A DNA stretch of 64,000 nt from JANQOH01 sp965201155 (GTDB lineage Bacteria; Pseudomonadota; Alphaproteobacteria; UBA7887), in NCBI GenBank assembly GCA_965201155.1, contig OZ241752.1, forward strand, positions 186,001 through 250,000, written 5' to 3'. Numbering within the stretch: the first letter of the stretch is position 1; every line of letters begins with the position of its first letter. Below the pieces are notes generated by a model that was not told where the DNA came from, searched no databases, and saw only the letters and a list, made by a program, of their open reading frames with translations. Shown here one piece after another: positions 1 to 9,586 of this stretch. A program made the position numbers and the translations under genes.

Positions 1-38
1 GACGGTGGAGACGGAACCGGCGTCCGAACGATAGAGGG

Positions 39-881
39 TCAGCAATCAGGCTTCGCGGACAATGCGACTTCACGCAGCTGGCCGCTCATCGCGAAGTCGC
101 CGTAATCGAGCAACAGATCGTCGGCGACACCGTTTTCAAAAAGCCGGTAGTTCACTTCGAACTCCGGCTCGGCCACCGACTGGGTCGCCGGGAAGTAGGC
201 CAGTGATACAGGCCAGGAGCGGAGCGCCGCCAGGTCCTGAAATCCATCCTGATCGCCGCTGGTCAGAGATTGGCTGCCTGCGGGGATTTCGGCGCCGATG
301 AACGCGGTGACTTCGTGCAGGCTGTCCGGCCCGGAGCCGCTGAAGACGGTGCTGGAGAATACCGGCTGCCCGGCCGCGGCTGCGTCTACCACCCGGGTCA
401 AATGGGTTGTGGGGAAAAGGGTGTCGGCGGGCAGAGCGAGCGACTGCCCCTCGGGCACGACGAATGTCGCGGACCCTCCGCGCACCGCTCTTCCTGAATA
501 TTCCTGAAAGGGTTCGTCGCGCGCGGTCCAGCGCATGGTGAAACGCAGATTTTCACCGTCACTGGTCTCGTAGCTTGAGAAATTGATGTCATTGACGATG
601 CGCTGGCGCTCGACGGTCGAGATTTCCATGCGCATGTCCTGCGCCACGGTCCAGCCCTCGCAGATATCGGCCCATTCCACGATGAACACACCCCTCAGGC
701 CGATGATGGATGATCCTTCGCGCGCCGACGACAATTTGAGTTCGTAAACCGCTTGGTAGGGCTGCAAATCCGCGGCTTCGGCCGCCATTGTCGTCACCGC
801 GACGGTGCACACGCAACCGACGGCTTTGCCCCAATCAGCAGCCCTTCGCCAACCCACGGCTCCGCCCCAACCTGTTGTCAT
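39..881 (-). CDS. EipB-like (DUF1849) envelope integrity protein
   Basis: This 280-residue protein looks like the EipB/DUF1849 family, periplasmic beta-spiral proteins that support cell-envelope integrity in Alphaproteobacteria. The N-terminus has a hydrophobic stretch ending in AAEAADLQPYQ, which fits a signal peptide, and the mature part starts with the family-typical YQAVYELKL segment. Two cysteines remain in the mature part (DICEGW and the C-terminal KPDC); EipB proteins are known for a disulfide. I chose the ATG at 881 because the open frame continues far upstream into the divergent RidA gene without family similarity. It is divergently transcribed from ridA. Identification rests on remembered family features, so the family call is firm but the function is inferred. 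Confidence 0.8.
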   Translation of the reverse strand: MTTGWGGAVGWRRAADWGKAVGCVCTVAVTTMAAEAADLQPYQAVYELKLSSAREGSSIIGLRGVFIVEWADICEGWTVAQDMRMEISTVERQRIVNDINFSSYETSDGENLRFTMRWTARDEPFQEYSGRAVRGGSATFVVPEGQSLALPADTLFPTTHLTRVVDAAAAGQPVFSSTVFSGSGPDSLHEVTAFIGAEIPAGSQSLTSGDQDGFQDLAALRSWPVSLAYFPATQSVAEPEFEVNYRLFENGVADDLLLDYGDFAMSGQLREVALSAKPDC

Positions 882-914
882 CTGGCCCGCCTTTCGCTGC
901 CGATTTCCGTTTGT

Positions 915-920
915 TATAGT
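915..920 (+). promoter_or_regulatory. possible -10 element for the RidA gene
   Basis: TATAGT lies about 90 bases upstream of the RidA start, in the short divergent spacer shared with the eipB-like gene. No convincing -35 hexamer sits 16 to 18 bases upstream, so this is only a candidate. Confidence 0.25.
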
Positions 921-1007
921 GCGCGCAGGATACCGCCGATACTGTCCGGCGGAAAGGGCCGCTTGCACCGGTCGTGCGGCGCCGCTGTGACATTTCGGGA
1001 GTATGCC

Positions 1008-1484
1008 ATGCCGAATGACGCCGGAACCATCGACGCGCGTCTTGCCGAGCTGGGGGTCAGCCTGCCGGCTCTTGCGGCGCCGGCGGCAAATTATGTGCCG
1101 TTCATCGTCAGCGGCAATCTGGTGTTCGTTGCCGGACAGATCACTTTCGACAATGGCGCCGTGCGCTATGTCGGCAAGGTTGGCGAGGAGTTCAGCGTTG
1201 AGGAAGGCCAGGCCGCCGCACGCCTGTGCGCCTTGAATCTTGTTGCCCAGGTCAAGGTCGCGTGCGGCGGCGATCTCGACCGCGTGGTCCGGTGCGTCAA
1301 GCTGGGCGTTTTCATCAACGCCCCGCCGTCCTTCACCCGACAGCCGGAAGTGGCCAACGGCGCCTCGGACCTCATGGTCGATATATTCGGTGAGGCCGGA
1401 CGCCATGCACGATTTGCCGTGGGCGCAGGGTCGCTGCCGCGCGGCGTCGCCGTCGAAGTCGACGGCATCTTTGAAATCCGCTGA
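1008..1484 (+). CDS. RidA (YjgF/YER057c/UK114) family protein
   Basis: This 158-residue protein belongs to the RidA superfamily, trimeric proteins that hydrolyse reactive enamine/imine intermediates made by PLP enzymes. It shows the family core LVFVAGQ near residue 45 and a C-terminal segment HARFAVG...LPRGVAVEVDG. The Arg there aligns with the catalytic Arg of archetypal RidA. The ATG at 1008 follows a GGGAG-like Shine-Dalgarno. Longer in-frame extension is unlikely because it would run through the divergent promoter. An aminotransferase gene follows 18 bases downstream, which fits a detoxifying role for PLP-derived imines. Superfamily membership is clear; the exact subfamily and substrate are not. 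Confidence 0.85.
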   Translation: MPNDAGTIDARLAELGVSLPALAAPAANYVPFIVSGNLVFVAGQITFDNGAVRYVGKVGEEFSVEEGQAAARLCALNLVAQVKVACGGDLDRVVRCVKLGVFINAPPSFTRQPEVANGASDLMVDIFGEAGRHARFAVGAGSLPRGVAVEVDGIFEIR

Positions 1485-1502
1485 GGCGGCGGGAGAAAAA
1501 CC

Positions 1503-2915
1503 ATGAGCCCTAACGACATGCCGCGGAACCTGTCGCTTGAGGATATGGACAAGCAGTCGCTTCTCCATCCCTACACATCCATTGCGAACCACTTGCGCGA
1601 TGGTCCGGTGGTGATCGCCGGCGCACGGGGCGCGCATGTTCATGACATTCACGGCAAGCGCTATATCGATGCCATGGGCGGCCTGTGGTGCGTCAATATT
1701 GGTTATGGCCGCGATGAAATGGTCGAGGCGATTGCAGATCAGGCGCGCGACCTGGCCTATTACCACCTGTTCTTCTCCATGTCGCAGGAACCGGCCATCC
1801 GCCTTGCGGACAAGGTGCTGAGCCTGATGCCACAGCAGATGAGCAAGGTATTCTTCTGCAATTCAGGTTCCGAAGCCAACGACACGCAAGTAAAGATCGC
1901 ATGGTATTACAATAATTTGCGCGGGAAGCCGGAAAAACGGAAGATCATCTCGCGCCGGCGTGGCTATCACGGTGTCACGGTCGCTGCAGCCAGCATTACG
2001 GGCCTGCCGAATCTGCACAAGTCGTTCAATCTACCGCTACCGGGTTTCGTTCACACGAGTTCACCCCACCATTACTGGGACGCCGAACCTGGCATGAGCG
2101 AGCGCGACTTCTCGCGCCGCCTCGCGGCCGACCTCGAAGACCTGATCCTGCGGGAAGGGCCGGAAACCTGCGCTGCGTTCATCGCCGAGCCGGTGATGGG
2201 CGCCGGCGGGGTTGTCCCGCCGCCCGAAGGTTATTTCGAGGAAATCCAGCCGATCCTGAAAAAATACGACATTCTCTTCATTGTCGATGAGGTGATCTGC
2301 GGATTCGGCCGTCTGGGGCGCTGGTTCGGCACCGATTATTTCGGTCTCGAACCGGATATGATGTCCATCGCCAAGGGGCTTACCAGCGCCTATGTGCCCA
2401 TGTCGGCGGCGGTGATCTCCGAGAAAGTCTGGCAGGTGCTGAAGGAAGGCTCGCCAGAAACCGGACCGTTCGCCCATGGCTATACCTATGGCGGGCACCC
2501 GGTTGCCGCTGCTGCCGGTCTCAAGACCATCGAGATCATGCAGCGCGAGGAGCTTGTGGAACATGCCGCGCGCGTTGCGCCCTATTTCCAGCAGCGGCTG
2601 CGTGACTCGTTCGCAGACCACCCATTGGTCGGCGAAGTGCGCGGCGCCGGCCTGATGGCGGGAATCGAACTGGTCGCTGACAAGGCACGGAAGGTCGCGT
2701 TCGATCCAAAACTCGATATTGGCGGGCGGCTGGCCGGCAAGCTGCTTGATCTGGGCATGATCAACCGCGGCATCATCAACACGGTCTGCTTCTCGCCGCC
2801 GCTGGTGATCACCGAGGCTGATGTCGATGAGATGGTGGACAAGTTCGGTCGCGGACTGGCCTCCCTCAGCGACGAACTGACCCGTGAGGGAAATCCCGCA
2901 GCGAGTGCGGCCTGA
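1503..2915 (+). CDS. class III (omega) aminotransferase
   Basis: This 470-residue PLP enzyme is of the class III fold (beta-alanine:pyruvate, GABA or putrescine type). Visible motifs are NSGSEAND around residue 120 for phosphate binding, the FIVDEVICGFGRLG segment with the Asp that contacts the pyridine nitrogen, and the Schiff-base lysine in SIAKGLTSAY. The C-terminal RGAGLMAGIEL is also typical. An aspartate-aminotransferase-family omega-amine or beta-amino-acid transaminase is the best description; the donor cannot be read from sequence. It lies directly behind the RidA gene and ahead of the FemAB-like gene, so the three probably share a transcript. Confidence 0.9.
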   Translation: MSPNDMPRNLSLEDMDKQSLLHPYTSIANHLRDGPVVIAGARGAHVHDIHGKRYIDAMGGLWCVNIGYGRDEMVEAIADQARDLAYYHLFFSMSQEPAIRLADKVLSLMPQQMSKVFFCNSGSEANDTQVKIAWYYNNLRGKPEKRKIISRRRGYHGVTVAAASITGLPNLHKSFNLPLPGFVHTSSPHHYWDAEPGMSERDFSRRLAADLEDLILREGPETCAAFIAEPVMGAGGVVPPPEGYFEEIQPILKKYDILFIVDEVICGFGRLGRWFGTDYFGLEPDMMSIAKGLTSAYVPMSAAVISEKVWQVLKEGSPETGPFAHGYTYGGHPVAAAAGLKTIEIMQREELVEHAARVAPYFQQRLRDSFADHPLVGEVRGAGLMAGIELVADKARKVAFDPKLDIGGRLAGKLLDLGMINRGIINTVCFSPPLVITEADVDEMVDKFGRGLASLSDELTREGNPAASAA

Positions 2916-2936
2916 TTCCATCTGAGCTGCTGCGGC

Positions 2937-4124
2937 GTGGGCACGGCACCGAAGGCGCGCTACGCCGCGCGTACGCTCTCCCGGCTCGCGGATATTGACG
3001 CTGCCGCCTGGGATTCCCTGTGCGGAACGGAAAACCCGTTCCTGCAGCATGCCTTCCTTGATGCGCTGGAAGAAAGCGAGTGCTGCGCGGCGAAAACCGG
3101 ATGGCTGCCGCAGCATATCGTGGTGGAGGATGAATCCGGTGCCCTGATCGGCGCCATGCCCCTCTATCTGAAATCGCACTCCCATGGCGAATATGTGTTC
3201 GACCATGGTTGGGCGGATGCGTTCGAGCGCGCCGGCGGGCGTTACTATCCCAAACTGCAATGTTCGGTACCGTTTACGCCGGTAACCGGCAACCGCTTCC
3301 TGACAGCGCCCGGCGAAGACGCTCCCCATGTGCGCTTGCTGCTGGCCTCGGCGGCCGTTCAGCTTGCGGAGCGCGGCAATATCTCGTCAATCCACATCAC
3401 CTTTCCCACGGAAGACGAATGGCACGGTCTTGGCGAGATGGGCTTCCTGCAGCGCACCGGCGAGCAGTTTCACTGGCGAAATCGCGACTATGCGTGTTTC
3501 GGCGACTTTCTCGGCACGTTGAATGCGCGCAAGCGCAAGATGATCCGCCGCGAGCGCGCCCGCGCCGTCGCGTCAGGCGTCGAGATCGAGGTTCTGTCCG
3601 GCGCCGCGCTGCGCGCGGAGCATTGGGATGCGTTTTACCGGTTCTATATCGACACGGGTTCCCGCAAATGGGGGGCGCCCTATCTCAACCGCCTGTTTTT
3701 TGCCTTGCTGCATGAGCGTATGGCCGACAATGTCGCTCTGGTCATGTGCCGACGCGACGAGCGCTACATTGCCGGTGCGCTGAACCTGATCGGCGGCGAC
3801 GCATTGTTCGGGCGCCATTGGGGCTGTATCGAGCATCATGAGTTCCTGCATTTCGAAGCCTGCTATTACCGCGCCATCGACTTTGCCATTGCGCACGGAC
3901 TGGAATGGGTGGAAGCCGGCGCGCAGGGACCGCACAAGATTCAGCGCGGTTATCTGCCGCGCCGCACCTACAGCGCCCACTGGATCACCGATTCCGGTTT
4001 TCGTGACGCGGTAGCAGACTATCTCGACCGCGAGCGCCGCCATGTCGATTGGGAAATCGAGACGGTCGAACGCGAACTCTCCCCCTTCCGCAAGGACGGC
4101 CCGGCCAGACCGGACCGCTCATGA
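2937..4124 (+). CDS. FemAB-like / GNAT-fold acyltransferase (DUF482 family)
   Basis: This 395-residue protein matches the FemAB_like (DUF482, COG3146) family, which has a duplicated GNAT fold. Typical segments are NPFLQHAFL near residue 30, the YPKLQCSVPFTPVTG stretch near 105, and a C-terminal GAQGPHK...RGY block near 325-335. Members are often annotated as peptidoglycan-related or N-acetyltransferases, but their substrate is unknown. The start is a GTG at 2937, 21 bases after the aminotransferase stop, and no ATG is nearby. No signal peptide is seen, so it is probably cytoplasmic. Confidence 0.75.
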   Translation: MGTAPKARYAARTLSRLADIDAAAWDSLCGTENPFLQHAFLDALEESECCAAKTGWLPQHIVVEDESGALIGAMPLYLKSHSHGEYVFDHGWADAFERAGGRYYPKLQCSVPFTPVTGNRFLTAPGEDAPHVRLLLASAAVQLAERGNISSIHITFPTEDEWHGLGEMGFLQRTGEQFHWRNRDYACFGDFLGTLNARKRKMIRRERARAVASGVEIEVLSGAALRAEHWDAFYRFYIDTGSRKWGAPYLNRLFFALLHERMADNVALVMCRRDERYIAGALNLIGGDALFGRHWGCIEHHEFLHFEACYYRAIDFAIAHGLEWVEAGAQGPHKIQRGYLPRRTYSAHWITDSGFRDAVADYLDRERRHVDWEIETVERELSPFRKDGPARPDRS

Positions 4125-4260
4125 GCCAGGGAATTGGCGTTGAAACAATGAGCAAGGAGGTTATCCGTTACAGCCCGCGGAACTGGATGAGGCTCTCCGA
4201 GTAGGTTCCCGGTCGGCCCCGTGCACCCGAACAAAAGCGGCGCAGCGCATGCTATTTGGT

Positions 4261-4281
4261 TGCGAATAATTCTCATTTGCA
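4261..4281 (+). promoter_or_regulatory. Fur-box-like operator of the heme uptake operon
   Basis: TGCGAAT-N7-ATTTGCA is an interrupted inverted repeat with an AATTCTCATT centre, matching iron-responsive Fur boxes. It overlaps a plausible promoter (TTGCGA at 4260-4265, 17-base spacer, TATGGT at 4283-4288), so bound repressor would block RNA polymerase. It lies about 50 bases upstream of the receptor gene, and iron-repressed heme uptake is the expected consequence. Confidence 0.75.
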
Positions 4282-4329
4282 TTATGGTCCGGCTCGGCTA
4301 GCACACCTCACCAGGGAACGGAGGCGCCG

Positions 4330-6714
4330 ATGCCACGACATAAGCCGCCACAGCGCATGGCAGCATCGGGGATATGCGATGCATCATATGGCAAGCCCTT
4401 GGCCGGCAGCATCGTTCATCCTGACCAAGTGGATACACCGCGGGCAGACCGGATCCGAACTTCTGGGGACCACACCCGTCCGGGCAAGCCATCGGAGCTT
4501 CGAGGGGCCTTGGCCGGTCAGGACTCGGCCCGGACTGCCCGGACACAGAATGGGGTTGCCAGCACGTTAACCGGCAAGGTGGCCCGGTTTGCGGCGGCGG
4601 GTTTCATTGCCGCGGCGGCAGCGCACGGCGCTGCGGCGCAAACGGAGAATGACGATGCAACGGAGCGGCGAGCGCCTGTGCAGCTCGGCCCTGTCACCGT
4701 CACGGCGACGGCCAATCCGATCCAGGCTTTCGACTATCCCGGCATGGTGTCAGTGATACGCCGCGATGACATCCAGATCCTCCAGGGGTCGACGCCGGAC
4801 GACATCCTGAGCTTCGTGCCGGGCGTCGAATTCACGGGAGGCCCTCGCAGAACAGGGGAAATGCCCAGCATCAGGGGCTTCGACGGTTCCGATCTCGTCA
4901 TCCTTATCGACGGCGCACGGCAGAATTTCGGGTCCACTCATGACGGGCGCTTTTTCATCGACCCGAGCCTCCTGGCCGGCGTCGAGGTTCTGCGCGGACC
5001 GGCATCCTCGCTCTATGGCAGCGGCGCCACCGGCGGCGTGATCGAGTTCAGAACGGTCGACGCCGCAGATCTTCTTGACGATGGCCAGACCTCAGGCGCT
5101 GCAGTCTCGGCGGGATACCAGAGCGCCAACCGGGAACGCCTGGGCACGCTCACATATTTCGGGCGCGCAGGGGCGGGAAACGAACTGGACTTCATCGGCA
5201 GCGTCACCAAACGCGACTCAGGCACGATCACGCTCGGCGACGGTTCCAAACTGATCGACGCGGACGACGACATTCTTGCCGGAATCGCCAAGGCGGGCTT
5301 CGCGCTCGCCGATCACCAAAGGGTCGAAGCCTCGTTCCTCAGGTTCGACAACACCGCCAGAGAGCCCAATAACGGCCAGGGCATCGGCGGGGACCCGGCT
5401 CCTGGACTCGTCGACAAGGATATTCGTTCCGATACCTACCGGCTGGCCTACGATTACAGCAATCCTGCCAATTCCCTGCTCGATCTGGACGTGGTGGTCT
5501 ATCGCACGGACTTGAAGGCCGACGAGTTGCGGCTTGATGATGAGGGGGCCGGCCCGCGCGGCGAGCTCCTCAGGCGGGATGTCGCAACGACCGGGTTACG
5601 GATCGACAACCGCTCGCGGATGGAAATTTCGGAAAGCATTGCGGCGACGCTGACCTACGGTGCAGAGACGTATCGGGACGAGCAGAACGGCGCCGCCAGC
5701 ACCGGCGAACGTGACGGCGTACCCGATGCAGAAGCCGAATTCCGGGGCACGTTCCTCCAGTCAGAGTTTATGCTGAATGATCCGTCCGGTTTCGTCCCCG
5801 GCGAAGCGCTTGTCATATCCGGTCTGCGTTACGACGAGTTCCAATCATCCAGCCGCGCCGCCCGGGCCGTAGAGAAAAGCGAGGTCTCACCACGCCTCGG
5901 CGTCAGCTACATGCCCACGCCCTGGCTCATGGCGTTCGCCAATTATGGGGACGACTTTCGGGCGCCGAGCATCAACGAGATCTATCTCTCCGGAACGCAC
6001 TTCCGGATTCCCTTGGGGCGGGGGGTGATCACGAACCGATTCGCCGCAAATCCCGACCTCAAACCCCAACGGACCCGGACGTTCGAGATCGGCGGAGGGT
6101 TCCAGTTTGACAGCGTGATCGAACCGGCGGATTACCTGCAGATCAAGGCGTCACGCTTCTTCATCACGGGAGAAGACTTCATAGATCAGGAAGTCATTCA
6201 GCCCCAGATTTTCGGGGAACGCGGGCCGTTGCCCCAATGCTTCCAACCCGGCGCCTGCGACGGGACGACCGTGGCGACCAACGTTGCCAACGCGGAACTC
6301 GATGGCGTGGAAATCGAGGCCGCCTACGAAAGCGACAGACTTCGCATCGCGCTGGGTATCTCCACCATCGACGGCAAGGACAAGGACAGCGGCGCGTATC
6401 TTGGCGTGCTTACACCAGACCAGCTCACAGTCGACATGGCCGTAAAGGTGCGCGAGATCGAATCCATTGTCGGCTGGCGAACGCTGGCAGCCGACCGGTT
6501 CGACAAAGTGAACGAACCGGCCGAAGAGCGGAGCGGCTATGCCGCGCATGGCATTTATTTCTCATGGCAGCCGGCCTCGCCTGCATTGGCTGGCATCCGC
6601 ATCGATCTCGGAATCGATAACCTGTTCGACAAGGCCTATTCGCGGGTCTTCACCGGCGCTCTGGAGCCGGGCCGCAATTTCAAGGCCTCCGTCGGTTACG
6701 CAGTGCAATGGTAG
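4330..6714 (+). CDS. hmuR: TonB-dependent outer-membrane heme receptor
   Basis: This 794-residue receptor should import heme across the outer membrane with TonB energy. It has a plug domain (IRGFDG...LIDGARQN, then RGPASSLYGSGATGGVIEF) followed by a long beta-barrel ending in QW. The heme-receptor signature is present: FRAP at 543-546, a His at 557 and NPDL at 574-577. The ATG at 4330 has a strong GGAGG Shine-Dalgarno 6 bases upstream. However, the hydrophobic signal-peptide-like segment (VARFAAAGFIAAAAAHGAAAQ, split here) starts only about residue 84, so a downstream GTG at 4579 could be the real start. The hmuTUV genes follow with overlaps. No TonB or ExbBD genes are in the window. Confidence 0.88.
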   Translation: MPRHKPPQRMAASGICDASYGKPLAGSIVHPDQVDTPRADRIRTSGDHTRPGKPSELRGALAGQDSARTARTQNGVASTLTGKVARFAAAGFIAAAAAHGAAAQTENDDATERRAPVQLGPVTVTATANPIQAFDYPGMVSVIRRDDIQILQGSTPDDILSFVPGVEFTGGPRRTGEMPSIRGFDGSDLVILIDGARQNFGSTHDGRFFIDPSLLAGVEVLRGPASSLYGSGATGGVIEFRTVDAADLLDDGQTSGAAVSAGYQSANRERLGTLTYFGRAGAGNELDFIGSVTKRDSGTITLGDGSKLIDADDDILAGIAKAGFALADHQRVEASFLRFDNTAREPNNGQGIGGDPAPGLVDKDIRSDTYRLAYDYSNPANSLLDLDVVVYRTDLKADELRLDDEGAGPRGELLRRDVATTGLRIDNRSRMEISESIAATLTYGAETYRDEQNGAASTGERDGVPDAEAEFRGTFLQSEFMLNDPSGFVPGEALVISGLRYDEFQSSSRAARAVEKSEVSPRLGVSYMPTPWLMAFANYGDDFRAPSINEIYLSGTHFRIPLGRGVITNRFAANPDLKPQRTRTFEIGGGFQFDSVIEPADYLQIKASRFFITGEDFIDQEVIQPQIFGERGPLPQCFQPGACDGTTVATNVANAELDGVEIEAAYESDRLRIALGISTIDGKDKDSGAYLGVLTPDQLTVDMAVKVREIESIVGWRTLAADRFDKVNEPAEERSGYAAHGIYFSWQPASPALAGIRIDLGIDNLFDKAYSRVFTGALEPGRNFKASVGYAVQW

Positions 6715-7667
6715 CCGCCGCCCGCTCCGGCGCGGCGACCGCCGGCACGAGAAACCCGGTTGCATTCCACCATGGGCATGCGCCGATCTTCAAGTGTTTG
6801 AACGCTGCCATGCTTGCCGCCGCGATGGCGCTGGCTGCTCCGGCAAGAGGAGAGCCGGAACCAGCGACGGACAGGGTAGTCTCCGTGGGTGGCGCCATTA
6901 CGGAAATCATCTACGCGCTCGGAGCGGAAGATCGCGTAATCGCCGTGGACAGCACAAGCCAATATCCGCCGCAGGTCCGGGAACATCCCGATGTCGGCTA
7001 TATGCGCCAGTTGTCGGCAGAGGCGATCATGGCGCTTGATCCGGGTCTGGTCCTCGCCGAAGCGGATGCCGGACCGCCGGCCGCTCTCGACCAGCTTCGC
7101 GCCGGCGGCGTGTCCCTGGTCATGGTCCCGGACGATCCTTCTACCGGCGGTATTCTGGAGAAGGTAGCGGTCGTTGCGCAGGCGCTCGCGCTTGACAGTC
7201 GAGGCCGTGAATTGTCGGCGCATCTTGAGCGCGAATTCAAGGAGCTTCAGGAGCACCTGACCGCGGTCGATCACAGACCAGGCGTCCTTTTTCTTCTCTC
7301 CATTGGTCGCGGGGCGCCCCTCGCTTCCGGGCGCGGTACTTCCGCAGACGGTATCATTGCGCTCGCCGGCGGGCGCAACGCCGTCACGGAATTCGACAGA
7401 TACAAGCCCCTCTCACCCGAGGCGGCGGCGGGAGCAGCGCCCGACGTGGTGCTGGTGACGGAACGTACGCTCCGATTGCTGGGCGGGCGTACCGCACTGC
7501 TGGCGCGGCCTGAAATTGCCGCCACTCCGGCCGGTCGCGCCGCACGGATCGTGGTCATGGACGGTCTGCTTCTGCTCGGCTTCGGACCGCGGACGCCGGA
7601 GGCTATTCGCCAGCTCGCGGCGGCGCTTCATCCCGGCCTTGATCTACCGGGGCGCGTAAATCGCTGA
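6708..7667 (+). CDS. hmuT: periplasmic hemin-binding protein
   Basis: This is the substrate-binding protein of a heme ABC importer, about 319 residues with class III binding-protein architecture. Diagnostic stretches are RVVSVGGAITEIIYALG early on, SQYPPQ, and the near-C-terminal DGLLLLGFGPRTP that is typical of HmuT. A signal peptide core (AAMLAAAMALAAPARG) precedes the mature protein. The first ATG overlaps the hmuR stop codon. The roughly 30 residues before the hydrophobic core are long for a signal peptide, so a slightly later start is possible. It forms a translationally coupled unit with hmuR and hmuU. Confidence 0.88.
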   Translation: MVAAARSGAATAGTRNPVAFHHGHAPIFKCLNAAMLAAAMALAAPARGEPEPATDRVVSVGGAITEIIYALGAEDRVIAVDSTSQYPPQVREHPDVGYMRQLSAEAIMALDPGLVLAEADAGPPAALDQLRAGGVSLVMVPDDPSTGGILEKVAVVAQALALDSRGRELSAHLEREFKELQEHLTAVDHRPGVLFLLSIGRGAPLASGRGTSADGIIALAGGRNAVTEFDRYKPLSPEAAAGAAPDVVLVTERTLRLLGGRTALLARPEIAATPAGRAARIVVMDGLLLLGFGPRTPEAIRQLAAALHPGLDLPGRVNR

Positions 7668-7678
7668 CGGCCTGCCAA

Positions 7679-8764
7679 ATGGCAATCGCCGCCGATATCG
7701 GGACGGTCGCACACCGCCACAGGCAGCGCCTCGCGCTGTTTCTGGCCGCGCTCGCAGTCGTGCTGGCGGCGGTCCTCGTCGCCGCGACAGGTATCGGGGC
7801 CGTCGATATTCCGGTCGCCCAGGCACTTTCGATCCTGCTGGACAGGATCGGGATTCCCCACCCGTGGTCTCACGCGCTGATTCAGGAGAACGTGCTGCTG
7901 TCGATCAGACTGCCGCGGGTCTGCCTGGCGCTTCTCACAGGGGCAGCGCTTGCCGCCGCAGGCGCCGCCCTTCAAGGGTTGTTTCGCAACCCCCTCGCCG
8001 ACCCGGGACTTATCGGCGTTTCCTCCGGTGCTGCGCTGAGCGCGGCCGCGACAATTGTTCTCGCGGTCTCGTTTATCGGCCATCTCCCGGCATTCCTCGC
8101 CGGCTATATCCTGCCGGCAGCGGCCTTCGCCGGCGGCCTTGCCGCGACGCTCATCGTCTATCGTATTGCCAACAGGGACGGTCGCACCGAAGTTGCCACA
8201 ATGCTGCTGGCCGGCATCGCGCTCAACGCCATCGCGAGCGCAGGGATCGGTGGCCTGATGTTTTTCAGCGACGATCAGCAGTTACGCAATATCAATTTCT
8301 GGCTATTGGGCAGTCTGGCGAGCGTAACCTGGAATGCGCTCGCGCCGGTCGCGCCGGCAATTCTCATACCGACAATTCTCCTTGCCCTTGTGTCCCGCCA
8401 GCTCAATGCGCTGCTGCTGGGGGAAACCGCTGCGCTGCATCTCGGCTTCGACGTAGAGCGGCTCAAGCGCAATATCATCGTTTTGGTGGCGCTCTGTGTC
8501 GGCGCCAGCGTCGCATTGACCGGAATTATCGGCTTCGTCGGACTGGTAGTGCCGCATCTGGTCCGGCTGATGATCGGCCCGGATCATCGCGGGTTGATGC
8601 CGGCGTCGATCTTGCTCGGCGCGGCTCTGCTGCTTGTCGCGGACCTTGTCGCCCGTACCGTGGTGCTTCCAGCCGAACTGCCGATCAGCATTCTGACTTC
8701 CCTGGTTGGAGGACCGTTTTTCCTCTGGCTGCTGGTCCGCCACTCCAACCTGAAGATGTGGTGA
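7679..8764 (+). CDS. hmuU: heme ABC transporter permease (FecCD family)
   Basis: This 361-residue polytopic membrane protein of the FecCD/BtuC permease family forms the inner-membrane channel of the heme importer. Family signatures are LPRVCLALLTGAALAAAGA, the GLFRNPLADPGLIGVSSGA motif, and FVGLVVPHLVRL in the coupling region. About ten hydrophobic helices are apparent. The gene starts 11 bases after hmuT, and its TGA overlaps the hmuV ATG. Confidence 0.92.
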   Translation: MAIAADIGTVAHRHRQRLALFLAALAVVLAAVLVAATGIGAVDIPVAQALSILLDRIGIPHPWSHALIQENVLLSIRLPRVCLALLTGAALAAAGAALQGLFRNPLADPGLIGVSSGAALSAAATIVLAVSFIGHLPAFLAGYILPAAAFAGGLAATLIVYRIANRDGRTEVATMLLAGIALNAIASAGIGGLMFFSDDQQLRNINFWLLGSLASVTWNALAPVAPAILIPTILLALVSRQLNALLLGETAALHLGFDVERLKRNIIVLVALCVGASVALTGIIGFVGLVVPHLVRLMIGPDHRGLMPASILLGAALLLVADLVARTVVLPAELPISILTSLVGGPFFLWLLVRHSNLKMW

Positions 8765-9558
8765 TGCTGGCCGCGTCCGGCATTTCCGTGACTCTCGGGG
8801 GAAGGCCCATTCTGCGGAACGTCCCCATCGCCGTTCACGGCGGCGAGGTAGTTGCGCTCATTGGCCCCAACGGCGCAGGCAAATCCACCCTGCTTCACGT
8901 GCTCTCGGGAGCCGTCGCGCCGGATTCAGGCAAGGTTTGCCTGGACGGACTTCCGCTGGCGGCCTGGCCCCGCCAGGCGCTTGCCCGGCAGCGCGCAGTG
9001 CTGCCGCAAACGCCTGTCCTGACCTTTCCCTTTCGCGTGCTCGATGTGGTCATGCTCGGCCGCAGCCCTCATGCCGGGCACTCCAGGCGCGATGAGGATT
9101 TGCGGGTCGTCCACGCCGCTCTCTCCGAAACGGGTATGCTGGGTCTTGCCGACCGGGTCTACACGACCCTCTCCGGCGGAGAGCGCCAACGTGCCGAACT
9201 CTCCCGGGTTCTGGCTCAGATCTGGCCCGAATCAGGGCACGAAAACGGCGCCTCCGAGAATCGCTTCATACTGCTGGACGAGCCCGCCAACAACCTCGAT
9301 CTGGCTCATCAGCATGCAATCATGGTCACCGCGAAACGACTGGCTAAGTGGGGATGTGGCGTGCTCGCCGTGCTGCATGATCCCAATCTGGCGGCGGTCC
9401 ATGCCGACCGGGTCTGTGTTCTTGGCCAAGGGCGAATGGTGGCCGATGGCCCGCCCCGAGCAGTGATGGGGGAAGATCTGTTCGAAGAAGTATTCGGCGC
9501 ACATGTGCGGGTCATCAAACACCCCGAACATGGCTGCCCGATTGTGTTACCCCTTTGA
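8764..9558 (+). CDS. hmuV: heme ABC transporter ATPase
   Basis: This 264-residue ABC ATPase drives heme import through HmuU. It has Walker A GPNGAGKST near residue 39, the signature LSGGERQRAELSR near 140, Walker B ILLDEPANNLD and the switch His in LHDPNL. Length and the RAVLPQ Q-loop agree with HmuV. The ATG overlaps the hmuU stop, implying translational coupling. Near-identical start options (GTG at 8758 and 8761) exist immediately upstream. Confidence 0.93.
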   Translation: MLAASGISVTLGGRPILRNVPIAVHGGEVVALIGPNGAGKSTLLHVLSGAVAPDSGKVCLDGLPLAAWPRQALARQRAVLPQTPVLTFPFRVLDVVMLGRSPHAGHSRRDEDLRVVHAALSETGMLGLADRVYTTLSGGERQRAELSRVLAQIWPESGHENGASENRFILLDEPANNLDLAHQHAIMVTAKRLAKWGCGVLAVLHDPNLAAVHADRVCVLGQGRMVADGPPRAVMGEDLFEEVFGAHVRVIKHPEHGCPIVLPL

Positions 9559-9586
9559 CCACATGACCACTGGAGGAGAGCACCCG

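Noticed and set aside
4256..4570. Possible HemP/HmuP-like small protein before the heme receptor
   Set aside because: One frame contains a short SFILTK stretch, but the rest lacks the HemP pattern and overlaps the receptor's 5' region.
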